This document shows positions 43,566 through 52,424 of a stretch of 57,797 nt of DNA, one piece after another. This DNA is from Betaproteobacteria bacterium (GTDB lineage: Bacteria; Pseudomonadota; Gammaproteobacteria; Burkholderiales; Rhodocyclaceae): contig JAGVUA010000023.1 of the NCBI GenBank assembly GCA_019136545.1, positions 1-57,797 of the forward strand, in the 5' to 3' direction. Below the pieces are notes generated by a model that saw only the letters and a program-made list of their open reading frames with translations, was not told the origin of the DNA and ran no database searches. Numbering within the stretch: position 1 is the first letter of the stretch; each line of letters starts with the position of its first letter. A program made the position numbers and the translations under genes.

Positions 43566-44798
43566 ATGGATGCCGCTGGCGCGCCACGCTCGGCAGACCT
43601 CGAACTGGATGTCGACGACACCAACAAGCTCGAGGCGCTCAGCATCATCTCCGAAGTTTCGGCGAATCTCGCCGACGAGGACGATGTCGAGGAACTGCTG
43701 GGGCGGTTTCTCGGCACCATGCTGCGCTTGGCGCATGCCAGCGCCGGCGCCGTGCGGGTGCTGACGACCGACGGGCGTCACTTGCGACTGGTCGGCGCCC
43801 GCGGCTTGCCCGCCGAAGTCGTGGAGCGCGAGCGCGTCGTCCCGATCGATTGCGGTTTGTGCGGGCGCGCCGTACTCGACAATCGCACCCACTACGAGAT
43901 CGACCTGCACGATTGCGCTACCCGAACCGGCCACCCCTATTTCGATCGCGATTGCCAGGCCATGGTGGTCGTGCCGCTGCGCCACGGCGGACGGCTGATG
44001 GGCACCTACAACCTCTTTTTGCCCGAGCAATTCGAGCTGCCGGAGGAGGTCGTGCTGCTGTTCCGCTCGATCGGCGAGCACTTGGGCATGGCGCTGGAGA
44101 ACGCCCGCCTGAAGCGCGAGAACTTGCGCATCGCGCTCATGAACGAGCGGCAGATGATGGCCGCCGAAATTCACGATTCCCTGGCCCAGACCCTGGCCTA
44201 CATGAAAATGCGGGTCGCGCTGCTCCAGGATGCCCTGGCGGATGGCGAGACCGAGCGTGCCGGCAAGTACTCCGCCGACGTCGGCCAGGCGGTCGACATG
44301 GCCTACGGGCAACTACGGGAGCTGCTGACGCAATTCCGCAACCGGATGGACCCGCTCGGGCTCATCCATGCCTTGCGGGAGATGGCCGTCGGGTTCCAGG
44401 ATCGCACCGGCATCGTGCTGGAATTCGATAATCGCGTTTCCGATCTGCGGCTGTCGGTCGATCAGGAGGCGCAGGTCTTCTTCATCATTCAGGAGGCGCT
44501 GGCCAACGTCGTTCGTCACTCGGGGGCCACCCGGGCGCGGCTGTCGCTGGAGGGCGCCGGCGACTATTACGTCGCCACGGTGGAAGACGACGGTCGCGGC
44601 GGCCAGGGTTTCTTTGCCATCGCCAACCGTACCGGCGGCTTCGAAGAGCATCCGCGCATGCGCGACCACTTCGGTTTGGCCATCATGCGCGAACGGGCAA
44701 GAAAGATCGGCGGCCGCATCGAGGTCGCCAACCTGCCTGATCGGGGGTTCCGGGTCCGGCTGATTTTCCCCGTGATGCCCATGAGGTCCGCCGCATGA
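43566..44798 (+). CDS. Soluble NarX-type sensor histidine kinase with a four-Cys GAF domain
   Basis: 410 residues. No membrane segment is seen, so the sensor is cytoplasmic. A GAF domain (about 25-180) contains four cysteines, Cys96 and Cys99 (CGLC), Cys117 and Cys130, an arrangement suited to an Fe-S cluster or thiol switch. The HisKA_3 dimerisation helix follows, with the phospho-acceptor His203 in AEIHDSLAQTL, then an HATPase domain with N (IIQEALANVVRHS) and G (DDGRG, FGLAIMRERA) boxes. It overlaps the response regulator gene by four bases. Its place beside the dsr operon suggests a role in sulfur or redox control. Confidence 0.85.
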   Translation: MDAAGAPRSADLELDVDDTNKLEALSIISEVSANLADEDDVEELLGRFLGTMLRLAHASAGAVRVLTTDGRHLRLVGARGLPAEVVERERVVPIDCGLCGRAVLDNRTHYEIDLHDCATRTGHPYFDRDCQAMVVVPLRHGGRLMGTYNLFLPEQFELPEEVVLLFRSIGEHLGMALENARLKRENLRIALMNERQMMAAEIHDSLAQTLAYMKMRVALLQDALADGETERAGKYSADVGQAVDMAYGQLRELLTQFRNRMDPLGLIHALREMAVGFQDRTGIVLEFDNRVSDLRLSVDQEAQVFFIIQEALANVVRHSGATRARLSLEGAGDYYVATVEDDGRGGQGFFAIANRTGGFEEHPRMRDHFGLAIMRERARKIGGRIEVANLPDRGFRVRLIFPVMPMRSAA

Positions 44799-45460
44799 GC
44801 GACGACCGCATCCGCGTGCTGCTGGTTGACGATCACACCCTGTTCCGCAAGGGGCTGGCCGAGTTGCTGGAGCAGCGCGGGCAGATCCGCGTGGTCGGCA
44901 TGGCCGGCAACGGCGATGCCGCGCTCGGCCTGCTCGCCGAGACGAGCCCCGATGTCGTCATCACCGATCTCAACATGCCGCCGCAAGGCGGCATTGCCCT
45001 GTTGCGGCGCATCCGTACCGAGAACTGGCGCGGTCCGGTGCTGATCCTGACGGTTTCCGACGCGGAAGACGATCTCGCCGGCGCCATGCGCGCGGGCGCG
45101 CAGGGCTACCTGCTGAAGGACATGGAGCCGGACGACGTCGTCGATGCCGTGCAGCGCGCGGTCCGGGGCGAAACGGTAGTGGCGCCGACCATGACCATGA
45201 AACTCGTGAACCTGCTGCAGGGCGGGGCGCCGGCAACGGCGAAGGCCGACGCGCTCAAGCAGCTGACCGCGCGCGAGCGCGAAATTCTCGACTACCTGGC
45301 CCAGGGCCTGTCGAACAAGGCCATCGCCCGCGCGCTCGACATCAGCCACGACACGGTCAAGCTGCACGTTCGCCACATCCTGTCGAAACTCAATCTGACC
45401 TCGCGCGTCGAGGCCGCGGTGTTCGCCGTCGAGCAGAAGTCGATCAAGCGCGATCAATAG
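44795..45460 (+). CDS. NarL/FixJ-family response regulator
   Basis: 221 residues. The receiver domain (1-120) has the acidic pair in LLVDDHT, phospho-acceptor Asp58 in VITDLNMP and Lys108 in LLKD. The LuxR-type helix-turn-helix (about 152-212) reads LTAREREILDYLAQG, then SNKAIARALDISHDTVKLHVRHIL in two segments. It is co-translated with the upstream kinase and ends 54 bases from the convergent end of the dsr operon. Its target promoters cannot be read from this window, because the dsrA promoter is outside it. Confidence 0.92.
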   Translation: MSDDRIRVLLVDDHTLFRKGLAELLEQRGQIRVVGMAGNGDAALGLLAETSPDVVITDLNMPPQGGIALLRRIRTENWRGPVLILTVSDAEDDLAGAMRAGAQGYLLKDMEPDDVVDAVQRAVRGETVVAPTMTMKLVNLLQGGAPATAKADALKQLTAREREILDYLAQGLSNKAIARALDISHDTVKLHVRHILSKLNLTSRVEAAVFAVEQKSIKRDQ

Positions 45461-45514
45461 GAGCAATAGAGTAGGCGCGAGCGGGCGGCGGCTGCCGCGC
45501 CCCGCATCGCGCCG

Positions 45515-46291
45515 TCACGCGGATTCGGGCAACCAGGCCAGTTTTTCGTGCAGCTTGACGACTTCGCCGACGATGATCAGCGTCGGCGCCTTCAGTTTCG
45601 CGGCGTCGGCCAGGCCCGGCAACGTGGTGAGAGTGCCGGCAACGGTGCGCTGACGCGGGGTGGTGCCCTGCTGGACGATGGCGGCCGGCCAGTCCGGCGG
45701 CAAGCCGTGCTCGATCAGCTTCTCGCAAAGCAACTGCAGTCCGTGCAGGCCCATGTAGATCACCACGGTCTGGCGGCGCCGGGCCAGGCCGGGCCAGTCG
45801 AGATTCATGCTGCCATCCTTGAGATGGCCGGTGACGAACACGCAGGCCTGGGCATGGTTGCGATGGGTCAGCGGAATGCCGGCATAGGCGGCCACGCCGG
45901 CGGCGGCGGTGATGCCCGGAACGACCTCGAAAGGAATGCCCTGTTCGACCAGCGTTTCGACTTCCTCGCCGCCACGGCCGAACGTGTAGGGATCGCCGCC
46001 CTTGAGACGCACCACCCGCTTGGCGTCGCGGGCGAGGCGAACCAGCAACAGGTTGAGTTGTTCCTGGGGCAGGGCGTGGTTGCCCCGCTCCTTACCGGCG
46101 TAGATTCTCTCGACGTCGGGGCGGGCCAGCATGGCCAGAATCTCGGTGGAGACCAGATTGTCGTAAACGATGACGTCCGCCTCGCCGATCAGTTGCGCGG
46201 CGCGCAAAGTCAGCAGTGACGGATCGCCGGGCCCGGCGCCGACGAGATAGACCGTTCCGGCCTGGGCCGGCAGCGAGGTTCGCAGTGGCAT
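45515..46291 (-). CDS. cobA: Uroporphyrinogen-III C-methyltransferase
   Basis: 258 residues, SUMT alone without the CysG dehydrogenase/chelatase part. It adds two methyl groups to uroporphyrinogen III to give precorrin-2, the precursor of siroheme. Signatures are [17 protein letters not shown] (about 15-31), [15 protein letters not shown] (about 94-108) and VVPGITAA. The start overlaps the dsrR stop (ATGA). As the last gene of the dsr operon it would provide siroheme precursor for DsrAB. Precorrin-2 dehydrogenase/ferrochelatase must be encoded elsewhere. Confidence 0.93.
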   Translation of the reverse strand: MPLRTSLPAQAGTVYLVGAGPGDPSLLTLRAAQLIGEADVIVYDNLVSTEILAMLARPDVERIYAGKERGNHALPQEQLNLLLVRLARDAKRVVRLKGGDPYTFGRGGEEVETLVEQGIPFEVVPGITAAAGVAAYAGIPLTHRNHAQACVFVTGHLKDGSMNLDWPGLARRRQTVVIYMGLHGLQLLCEKLIEHGLPPDWPAAIVQQGTTPRQRTVAGTLTTLPGLADAAKLKAPTLIIVGEVVKLHEKLAWLPESA

Positions 46292-46632
46292 CAGGCGCAG
46301 CTCCCACCGCAGGAACCGCAGCCGCGGGCGCGTTCGCCGCCGCAGGTGCCGTCCTTCGGATTGATGAAGATGAACTGGTATTCGCCGGGCCGCAGCTCGA
46401 CGAAGTCGAGCGTGGCATCGTCCAGCAATTCCTGGCTGCGCGGCGAGATCAACAATTGCAAACCCTCGCATTCGACGACGCAGTCGTTTTCGCGCTCCTC
46501 GTCGAAGCCCATGCCGTAAGTGATTTCACCGTCATCGTCCACTTTGGCCGCGACCCGCAAGGCCGTGCGCTCGGGTTGCGTTGCCGCGGCACTGAGGATC
46601 TGCGTGGCGGCGGCGGGGGTCACTCTGAACAT
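46291..46632 (-). CDS. dsrR: DsrR, A-type (IscA-like) scaffold protein of the dsr operon
   Basis: 113 residues with the A-type fold pattern: [21 protein letters not shown]-like core about 26-46 and [19 protein letters not shown] near 81-99. The first Fe-S ligand of IscA (Cys35) is missing, as described for Allochromatium DsrR. Unlike that protein, the C-terminus is Cys-rich (Cys97, 105, 108 and 112), and Cys51 and Cys55 are also present. The start lies 13 bases inside dsrN. DsrR supports post-transcriptional production of Dsr proteins in Allochromatium; its job here is inferred. Confidence 0.8.
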   Translation of the reverse strand: MFRVTPAAATQILSAAATQPERTALRVAAKVDDDGEITYGMGFDEERENDCVVECEGLQLLISPRSQELLDDATLDFVELRPGEYQFIFINPKDGTCGGERARGCGSCGGSCA

Positions 46633-48023
46633 CGTGGGCTCTCCTGGAAACAGCCCAGCATCTTACAACGTCGGGCGAAGTCGACGAAGCGGCTTGGCCA
46701 ATCGCAGTCGCCCGTCGAGCGCAGATGCGTGTAGGACGCCAGCAGGTTCTTGTAGACGATGCCGTCGTGCGCGCCATCGATACCGTGGCCACGCTTCACG
46801 TCGTAGGCGAATTGCACATCCGCCGCGAGATGGTCGAGGCTGGAATAGTGGAATTCGTGGGCCCGCAGCGGCTTGGCCTGCTTGGCGGCGGCGCGCCAGG
46901 GATGGCGGGCGGTGGCGGCGAGGACGACATAGCCGCGGCCGACGGGTTTTTCGTGCATCGTGACGTCGCCGGGGATGACGCCGACCATCCGGCGCACCTT
47001 GCCTTGCCACGCTATGGATCGGGCGAGATACATCAGTCCTCCGCATTCGGCATAGGTCGGCAACCCGGCCTCGATGGCGGCGCGAACGCTGGCCCGCAAC
47101 GCGGTATTGGCTTCCAGCGCGTCGAGGAAGGATTCCGGAAAACCGCCGCCGATGAGCAGGGCGTCGCAGGCGGGCAGGCTTGCGTCGCGCAGCGTGTCGA
47201 ACGGCACGAGGGTGGCCCCGGCGGCGGCGAGGGCGTCGAGATCGTCGGCGTAATAAAAGCCGAAGGCCTCGTCGCGGGCGATGGCGAGCCGCAGCGGGGC
47301 GCCGGCAGCCGCCTGGCGCGGTGCCGGTGGCGGCAGCGGCGTGTCGTCACGGCTGACTTTCAGCAGCGCATCGAGATCGACCTGCGCCGCGATCCGCCCG
47401 GCGATGTCGGCGATTCTGGGCCCGGCGGCGGGCGCCTCGTTCACCGGCATCAGGCCGAGATGGCGCTCGATCAGCGCCAGGTGCTCGTTCTCGTGAATGG
47501 CACCGAGCACCGGAACGTCGGTGTAATGCTCGATGACGGCGCGCAGCTTCGATTCGTGGCGACTGCCGCCGAGTCGGTTGAGGATGACGCCGGCGATGCG
47601 GATCTGACGGTCGAACGCCTGGTAGCCGAGAATCAGCGGCGCGATGCCGCGCGTCATCCCGCGCGCGTCGAGTACCAGCACGACCGGCAGGTTGAGCAGG
47701 CGCGCCAGCGCGGCGTTGCTGTTGGCGCCGTCGAGCGCCAGGCCGTCATAGAGCCCCTTGTTGCCTTCGACAAGACAGACGTCGGCATCGTGACCGAAGC
47801 GGGCGAACTGCGCGCGAATCTCGTCGTCGGCCGACAAGAAGAAGTCGAGGTTGCGGCAGGCGCGGCCGGCGGCCAGACCCAGCCAGAGCGGATCGATGTA
47901 ATCCGGTCCTTTCTTGAACGGCTGGACGACCAGGCCGCGCGCCCGCAGCGCCGCCGCCAGCCCGATGCTGACGGTGGTTTTGCCTGACGATTTATGCGCG
48001 GCGGAGATGAGGAAACGATGCAT
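46620..48023 (-). CDS. dsrN: DsrN, siroheme amidating synthase (CbiA-like)
   Basis: 467 residues, close relative of cobyrinate a,c-diamide synthase. The N-terminal ATP-binding P-loop is HKSSGKTT (10-17). The class I glutaminase-like half carries the nucleophile Cys327 in YAECGGLMY and EFHYSS near the end. In dsr operons this protein amidates siroheme to make the siroheme amide of DsrAB. A role in cobalamin synthesis cannot be excluded, but no other cob gene of that pathway is adjacent apart from the shared methyltransferase. Confidence 0.88.
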   Translation of the reverse strand: MHRFLISAAHKSSGKTTVSIGLAAALRARGLVVQPFKKGPDYIDPLWLGLAAGRACRNLDFFLSADDEIRAQFARFGHDADVCLVEGNKGLYDGLALDGANSNAALARLLNLPVVLVLDARGMTRGIAPLILGYQAFDRQIRIAGVILNRLGGSRHESKLRAVIEHYTDVPVLGAIHENEHLALIERHLGLMPVNEAPAAGPRIADIAGRIAAQVDLDALLKVSRDDTPLPPPAPRQAAAGAPLRLAIARDEAFGFYYADDLDALAAAGATLVPFDTLRDASLPACDALLIGGGFPESFLDALEANTALRASVRAAIEAGLPTYAECGGLMYLARSIAWQGKVRRMVGVIPGDVTMHEKPVGRGYVVLAATARHPWRAAAKQAKPLRAHEFHYSSLDHLAADVQFAYDVKRGHGIDGAHDGIVYKNLLASYTHLRSTGDCDWPSRFVDFARRCKMLGCFQESPRCSE

Positions 48024-48082
48024 GATTCACCGATCCCGGAGGCGCCAAGCGCGGCGGCTGTGACCGGCGTGGCGAAAGGAAG

Positions 48083-49288
48083 TCAATCGCCCTGATGGAT
48101 CGCGGCCTGATCGAGATGCGTCAGGTCGTCCTCGGGCAGGAACTTGAGGACGCGCACGCCGACCGTGGTCATCAGGAAAGCGACCCCGACGCCGCCGAGG
48201 CCGAGCAGGATTTCCGGCAGCTTGGGCGCGTACTGCGCGACCTGGCCGTCGTAAAAGCTGCTGCTGACGATCATGCCCGGGAACAGTTCCAGCGGATAGG
48301 CCTGGCCGCCGATGATGAAGACGTAGAGGGTGAAGAACGCGCCGATCACGATCAGCAGCGCGGCCGTCATCAGGGAACCGCAACGCATGCTCAGGGAGGG
48401 CAGGTAAAGCAGCACCAGCGGCACGATGCCGCCGATCAACACCTGGCCGATCCAGAACATCGGCGCGAATTCGCTATCGACCAGCAGGAACTTCTCGAAG
48501 GATGCCTGCCGCGCGAAGTACAGGTTGGTCAGGTGGTAGACCGCGACGAAGTACAGCGTGGCGGCGACGAACAGGCCGAGCAGGTTCTTCATCCGCTTCA
48601 GCACGGTCGGGTGCAGCGTCATCTGGTTCCAGCGGAACATCGTCGCCTGGACGATCAGGAATACCGCCAGGCCCCAGGCGAACGACATGATGATGAACAT
48701 CGGCGCCAGGATCGCCGACTGGTAGGCCTGCCGCGCCACCAGGAAGCCGAAGATCGAGCCGGTGCCGGTGGTGAGGATCAGCCGCCACAGGAAGGCGGTG
48801 AGGCCGAGCGGTTTCGACCAGGGATTCATCCGCCGCTCCATGAGCGTCCAGAGATAGACGGCGACGATGCCGAACATGCCCGAATAGAGAAAGACGTTCC
48901 AGGCGAATACGGAAGTGAAGTTGTAGTGAGTCGCGGCGATGATCACGCGATCGGCGCGGCCCAGGTCGAGCATCAGCACGAACAGGCCGCCGGCCAGCAT
49001 GGCAAGCGTCAGCAGGCCCGACAGCGGCGCCCGCTTCTTGTACACCGTCTTGCCGAACACCGAGCCGATGGAGGCGACGTTCAGCACGCCGGACGCGGCG
49101 ACGATCAGAAAGATGGCGAAGACGTGCGGCATGCCCCAGACCACCTGGTTGTTCATGCCGGTGACGACATGGCCGCTGTGCTCCATGTGCAGCGCCGCCG
49201 CCAGGCCGATGGCGACGACCAGGCCGCCGACCGCGGCAAGCACGTAAAACAGCCGTTCCTCGGCGCGAGAGTGCGGGACCAGGCTCAT
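48083..49288 (-). CDS. dsrP: DsrP, NrfD-type membrane subunit of DsrMKJOP
   Basis: 401 residues with about ten hydrophobic helices. It exchanges electrons with quinone and passes them to or from the periplasmic DsrO and DsrJ. Polar and charged residues such as those in MEHSGHVVTGMNNQVVWG (about 35-52) fit a quinone pocket. It lies four bases downstream of dsrO and 59 bases before dsrN. The second NrfD protein at 6173-7381 is only distantly similar. Confidence 0.93.
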   Translation of the reverse strand: MSLVPHSRAEERLFYVLAAVGGLVVAIGLAAALHMEHSGHVVTGMNNQVVWGMPHVFAIFLIVAASGVLNVASIGSVFGKTVYKKRAPLSGLLTLAMLAGGLFVLMLDLGRADRVIIAATHYNFTSVFAWNVFLYSGMFGIVAVYLWTLMERRMNPWSKPLGLTAFLWRLILTTGTGSIFGFLVARQAYQSAILAPMFIIMSFAWGLAVFLIVQATMFRWNQMTLHPTVLKRMKNLLGLFVAATLYFVAVYHLTNLYFARQASFEKFLLVDSEFAPMFWIGQVLIGGIVPLVLLYLPSLSMRCGSLMTAALLIVIGAFFTLYVFIIGGQAYPLELFPGMIVSSSFYDGQVAQYAPKLPEILLGLGGVGVAFLMTTVGVRVLKFLPEDDLTHLDQAAIHQGD

Positions 49289-49292
49289 GATG

Positions 49293-50024
49293 TCAGATTC
49301 CTTGGTAGCGAACGCCGGTGTTCAGCTTCAGGTCGGCCCGGACCTGCGTGGTCGCCGCGCTGGCGGCGCGACGGACGATCTCGCTGTTCGGGTCTTCAAG
49401 GTCGCCGAAGAGCATCGCCTTTTCCGGGCAGGCTTCGACGCAGGCAGGCAGCCGACCCCGGTCGATGCGCTGGACGCATAGCGTGCAGGACTCGACGCAG
49501 CCGATGCCGCGCGGCACTTCGGGATTCTGCTGGGTGAGCGGCTGATGGACGAAGGAACGCGCCTTGTAAGGGCAGGCCATCATGCAATACCGGCAGCCGA
49601 TGCAAATGTGGCGATCCACCAGCACGATGCCGTCGGCGCGCTTCATGGAGGCGCCGGTCGGGCAGACATCGACGCAGGGCGGCTCGGCGCAGTGCTGGCA
49701 CATCATCGGCAGCGAATACTGGCGGTCGCTCTGGGGATCCTTGATATCGATCTTCCGGATCCACTGCGATGCCTGGCGCGGATCGGCCACCGTCTCGTTG
49801 ATGCCGTTTTCGGTCGCGCAAGCCGATACGCAGACGTCGCAGCCCTTGGCGCACTTGGTGGTGTCGATCAACATGCCCCAGCGCTGGCGCTTGGTGGCCG
49901 GCTGGCCGGCCGCCCGCTGCGATTGCGCCTGCGCGACCTGCATCAGGTGTACGCCGGGGGCGATGGCAACCAGCCCGAGGCCGGCCGTGGCGGCGAGGAA
50001 GCCGCGGCGATCGTTGTGGCTCAT
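49293..50024 (-). CDS. dsrO: DsrO, periplasmic four-cluster ferredoxin
   Basis: 243 residues with a twin-arginine signal (DRRGFLA, residues 5-11, then a hydrophobic run). Four cysteine groups follow: CAKGCDVCVSAC, CQHCAEPPCVDVCP, CIGCRYCMMACP and CTLCVQ with CVEACPEK, each binding [4Fe-4S]. It bridges DsrP and the cytochrome DsrJ. The start overlaps the dsrJ stop by four bases. Confidence 0.94.
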   Translation of the reverse strand: MSHNDRRGFLAATAGLGLVAIAPGVHLMQVAQAQSQRAAGQPATKRQRWGMLIDTTKCAKGCDVCVSACATENGINETVADPRQASQWIRKIDIKDPQSDRQYSLPMMCQHCAEPPCVDVCPTGASMKRADGIVLVDRHICIGCRYCMMACPYKARSFVHQPLTQQNPEVPRGIGCVESCTLCVQRIDRGRLPACVEACPEKAMLFGDLEDPNSEIVRRAASAATTQVRADLKLNTGVRYQGI

Positions 50025-50407
50025 GGCTTGGCTCCGGTGGCCTTGAATCCCGTCTTGGGCTGGTGGCAGTCCCAGCAGTCCAGTTTCACGGCCGCATAGG
50101 CATGGCAGCTTGCGCAGAAATGATCCTTGCCCAGCACGGAGCCGGTCGACTTGCTGGCATGGCACTCGATGCACTCGTTGAGGCTTGCCTTTTCGCCGCG
50201 AATGCCCTGGCGCAGCGTCCTGTCGCGCTGATGCTTGAGCATGTCCATGTGGTTGCGGCGCATCTCCTCGGCCGGCGCGATGCACGCGCCCTCGTTGGCG
50301 ATCCTGATGGTCGGCTTGGGAACGCCGTCGGCCGCCCCGACGGGGCCGACCAGCAAAGTCAGCCATGACAGGACGCCGAGCGCAAGCAGTGTTGCCGCAC
50401 GTCGCAT
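50021..50407 (-). CDS. dsrJ: DsrJ, triheme cytochrome c
   Basis: 128 residues with a Sec signal peptide ending near Ala26 (GPVGAAD). Three CXXCH sites lie at 79-83, 98-102 and 111-115. Cys42 (GACI) corresponds to the cysteine proposed as axial haem ligand in Allochromatium DsrJ, which gives one haem His/Cys ligation. It is the periplasmic cytochrome of DsrMKJOP. The ATG at 50407 is chosen because the longer frame runs into dsrL. Confidence 0.93.
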   Translation of the reverse strand: MRRAATLLALGVLSWLTLLVGPVGAADGVPKPTIRIANEGACIAPAEEMRRNHMDMLKHQRDRTLRQGIRGEKASLNECIECHASKSTGSVLGKDHFCASCHAYAAVKLDCWDCHQPKTGFKATGAKP

Positions 50408-50421
50408 GGGAAATTTCCTCG

Positions 50422-52404
50422 CTATTCGCCCAAGCCCATCTGGATGTAGCCGGTCGGGCAGACATCGTGGCAGATGTGGCAGCCGATGCACTTGTCGTAG
50501 TCGGTGGCGACATAGCGGCCGGTGGTCGCCTCGGTTTTCTTGACCTTGTAGACGGCGGTCTGCGGGCAGTAGACGACGCAGTTGTCGCATTCGAAGCACA
50601 GGCCGCAGCTCATGCAGCGCTTGGCTTCGGCGATCGCCTGCTTCTCGTCGAGCGGGTCGAGGCGCTCTTCGAAATTGCCGAGCGCCTCTTCCTTGGTCAG
50701 GTGCGTGATGATGCGCTTGTTGCGCGGCGTGTACTGAAAGTGGCCGAGGAACAGTTCGTCGTGGGGAATGACGTAGCGATCGGAGCGGTTCTCGAAGTTA
50801 TGCACCGCGCCCTTGGATTCGCTGGTGCCGCGGATCGGCTCCTTGATTTCCTCGAAGCCAACGCCTTTCTCGACATACTTGCGCATGAGGTCGAAGGTGT
50901 GCACGTCGATCTTCGGCCGCCGGCCGACCTCGTGTCCGGCCAGATACTGGTCGATGCCATCGGCGGCGATGGCGCCGTGCCCGATGGCGGTGGTCAGGAG
51001 ATGCGGGCGGATCACGTCGCCGCCGGCGAACACGCCGGGCTTGTTTTGCACCTGATAGTTCCGGTCGGCGGTCAGGCCGCCCTTGCCGTTGTCGAACTCC
51101 TCCAGGCCGGTGAAATCGACGGCCTGGCCGATGGCGGAGACGATCAGGTCGGCGGGCAAGTCTTTCTCGCTACCCGCGATCTGCTTGATCTCCAGTTTGC
51201 CGCCGGCCATCTTGGCTTCGCACTGCGCCACCTTCAGCGCGGTGGCGCGGCCATCGGCGCCCTTGACGACGCCCACCGGCATCCAGCCGCCCATGATCTC
51301 GATGCCCTCGGCCTGCGCATGCTCGATTTCATGCTTGCTGGCCAGCATCTTGTCGGTGGTGAACACCGAAGTCAGCACGACTTCGGCGCCTTGGCGCGCC
51401 GAGACGTCGGCGACATCCTGCGCCATCTTGCCGGCGATGGCGCCTTCCCAGTCGGTCGGCTTGGCGTCGGTGATATGACCCAGGCGACGGGCAACCGTGG
51501 CGACGTCCATCGAAGTGTCGCCGCCGCCGACCACCACGACGCGCTTGCCGACATGGCGCAGGCGACCGTCGTTGAAGGCCTTCAGGAAGGCGGTGGCGGT
51601 GACGACGTTGGGGGCATCGGTCGCGTTCTTGTCGCCCTCGATCGGCAAGGACCGGCCAGCCTGGGCGCCCAGGCCGAGGAAGACGGCATCGAAGTCCTCG
51701 CGGAGCTGCGCCAGGGTGACGTCGGTGCCAATGCGCGTCTTGGTTCTGGCGACCACGCCGAGGTTGAGAATGCGCTGGATTTCGGCATCGAGCACGTCGC
51801 GCGGCGTCCGATAGCCGGGAATGCCATAGCGCATCATGCCGCCCAGGAATTCGTGCTCGTCGAAAATGGTGACCGCATGGCCCTTGAGGGCCAGCTGGTA
51901 GGCCGCCGACAGGCCGGCTGGCCCACCGCCGATGACGGCGACCTTCTTGCCGGTGAGCTTCTCGGGCTTCTTGAATTGCAGATTGTTCTGAATGGCGTAT
52001 TCGCCGAGGAAGTGTTCAACTGAATTGATGCCGACGTGGTCCTCCACCTGATTGCGGTTGCAGCCCGTCTCGCACGGCGCCGGGCAGACGCGGCCCATCA
52101 CCGCCGGCAGCGGATTGGCCTCGGTGAGGCGGCGCCAGGCGTATTCCTGCCACGGCATGACCGGCTTGCCGTCGGCACCCATGGGCGGCTTCTCGATGCC
52201 GCGCACGATATTGAGGTAACCGCGAATATCCTCGCCCGACGGGCAGGAACCTTGGCACGGCGGCGTGGATTGAATGTAGGTCGGGCACTTGTGCGACCAG
52301 CTGGCCTGGAAAATACTGTCCTGCCAGCGCTTGACCTTGGTGTCGCCGTCCTTGAAGCGGCGGAAAGACAGTTTGGTGTCCTGGACTTCGGTCGTGAGTG
52401 ACAT
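50422..52404 (-). CDS. dsrL: DsrL, NAD(P)H:acceptor oxidoreductase of sulfur oxidation
   Basis: 660 residues, GltD-like iron-sulfur flavoprotein. An N-terminal cysteine region (about 40-120), FAD motif VIGGGPAGLSAA (about 155), NAD(P) motif VVVGGGDTSMD (about 300) and two C-terminal ferredoxin motifs, one in CMSCGLCFECDNC and one in CIGCHICHDVCP, are visible. DsrL accepts electrons from DsrAB during sulfite formation and reduces NAD(P)+. Its presence is a strong marker for the oxidative direction of the pathway. Confidence 0.94.
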   Translation of the reverse strand: MSLTTEVQDTKLSFRRFKDGDTKVKRWQDSIFQASWSHKCPTYIQSTPPCQGSCPSGEDIRGYLNIVRGIEKPPMGADGKPVMPWQEYAWRRLTEANPLPAVMGRVCPAPCETGCNRNQVEDHVGINSVEHFLGEYAIQNNLQFKKPEKLTGKKVAVIGGGPAGLSAAYQLALKGHAVTIFDEHEFLGGMMRYGIPGYRTPRDVLDAEIQRILNLGVVARTKTRIGTDVTLAQLREDFDAVFLGLGAQAGRSLPIEGDKNATDAPNVVTATAFLKAFNDGRLRHVGKRVVVVGGGDTSMDVATVARRLGHITDAKPTDWEGAIAGKMAQDVADVSARQGAEVVLTSVFTTDKMLASKHEIEHAQAEGIEIMGGWMPVGVVKGADGRATALKVAQCEAKMAGGKLEIKQIAGSEKDLPADLIVSAIGQAVDFTGLEEFDNGKGGLTADRNYQVQNKPGVFAGGDVIRPHLLTTAIGHGAIAADGIDQYLAGHEVGRRPKIDVHTFDLMRKYVEKGVGFEEIKEPIRGTSESKGAVHNFENRSDRYVIPHDELFLGHFQYTPRNKRIITHLTKEEALGNFEERLDPLDEKQAIAEAKRCMSCGLCFECDNCVVYCPQTAVYKVKKTEATTGRYVATDYDKCIGCHICHDVCPTGYIQMGLGE

Positions 52405-52424
52405 GGCGTTCGTCTCCGGAAATG

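Noticed and set aside
45461-45514. Terminator between the response regulator and the end of the dsr operon
   Set aside because: GC-rich sequence only; no stem followed by a T run on either strand.
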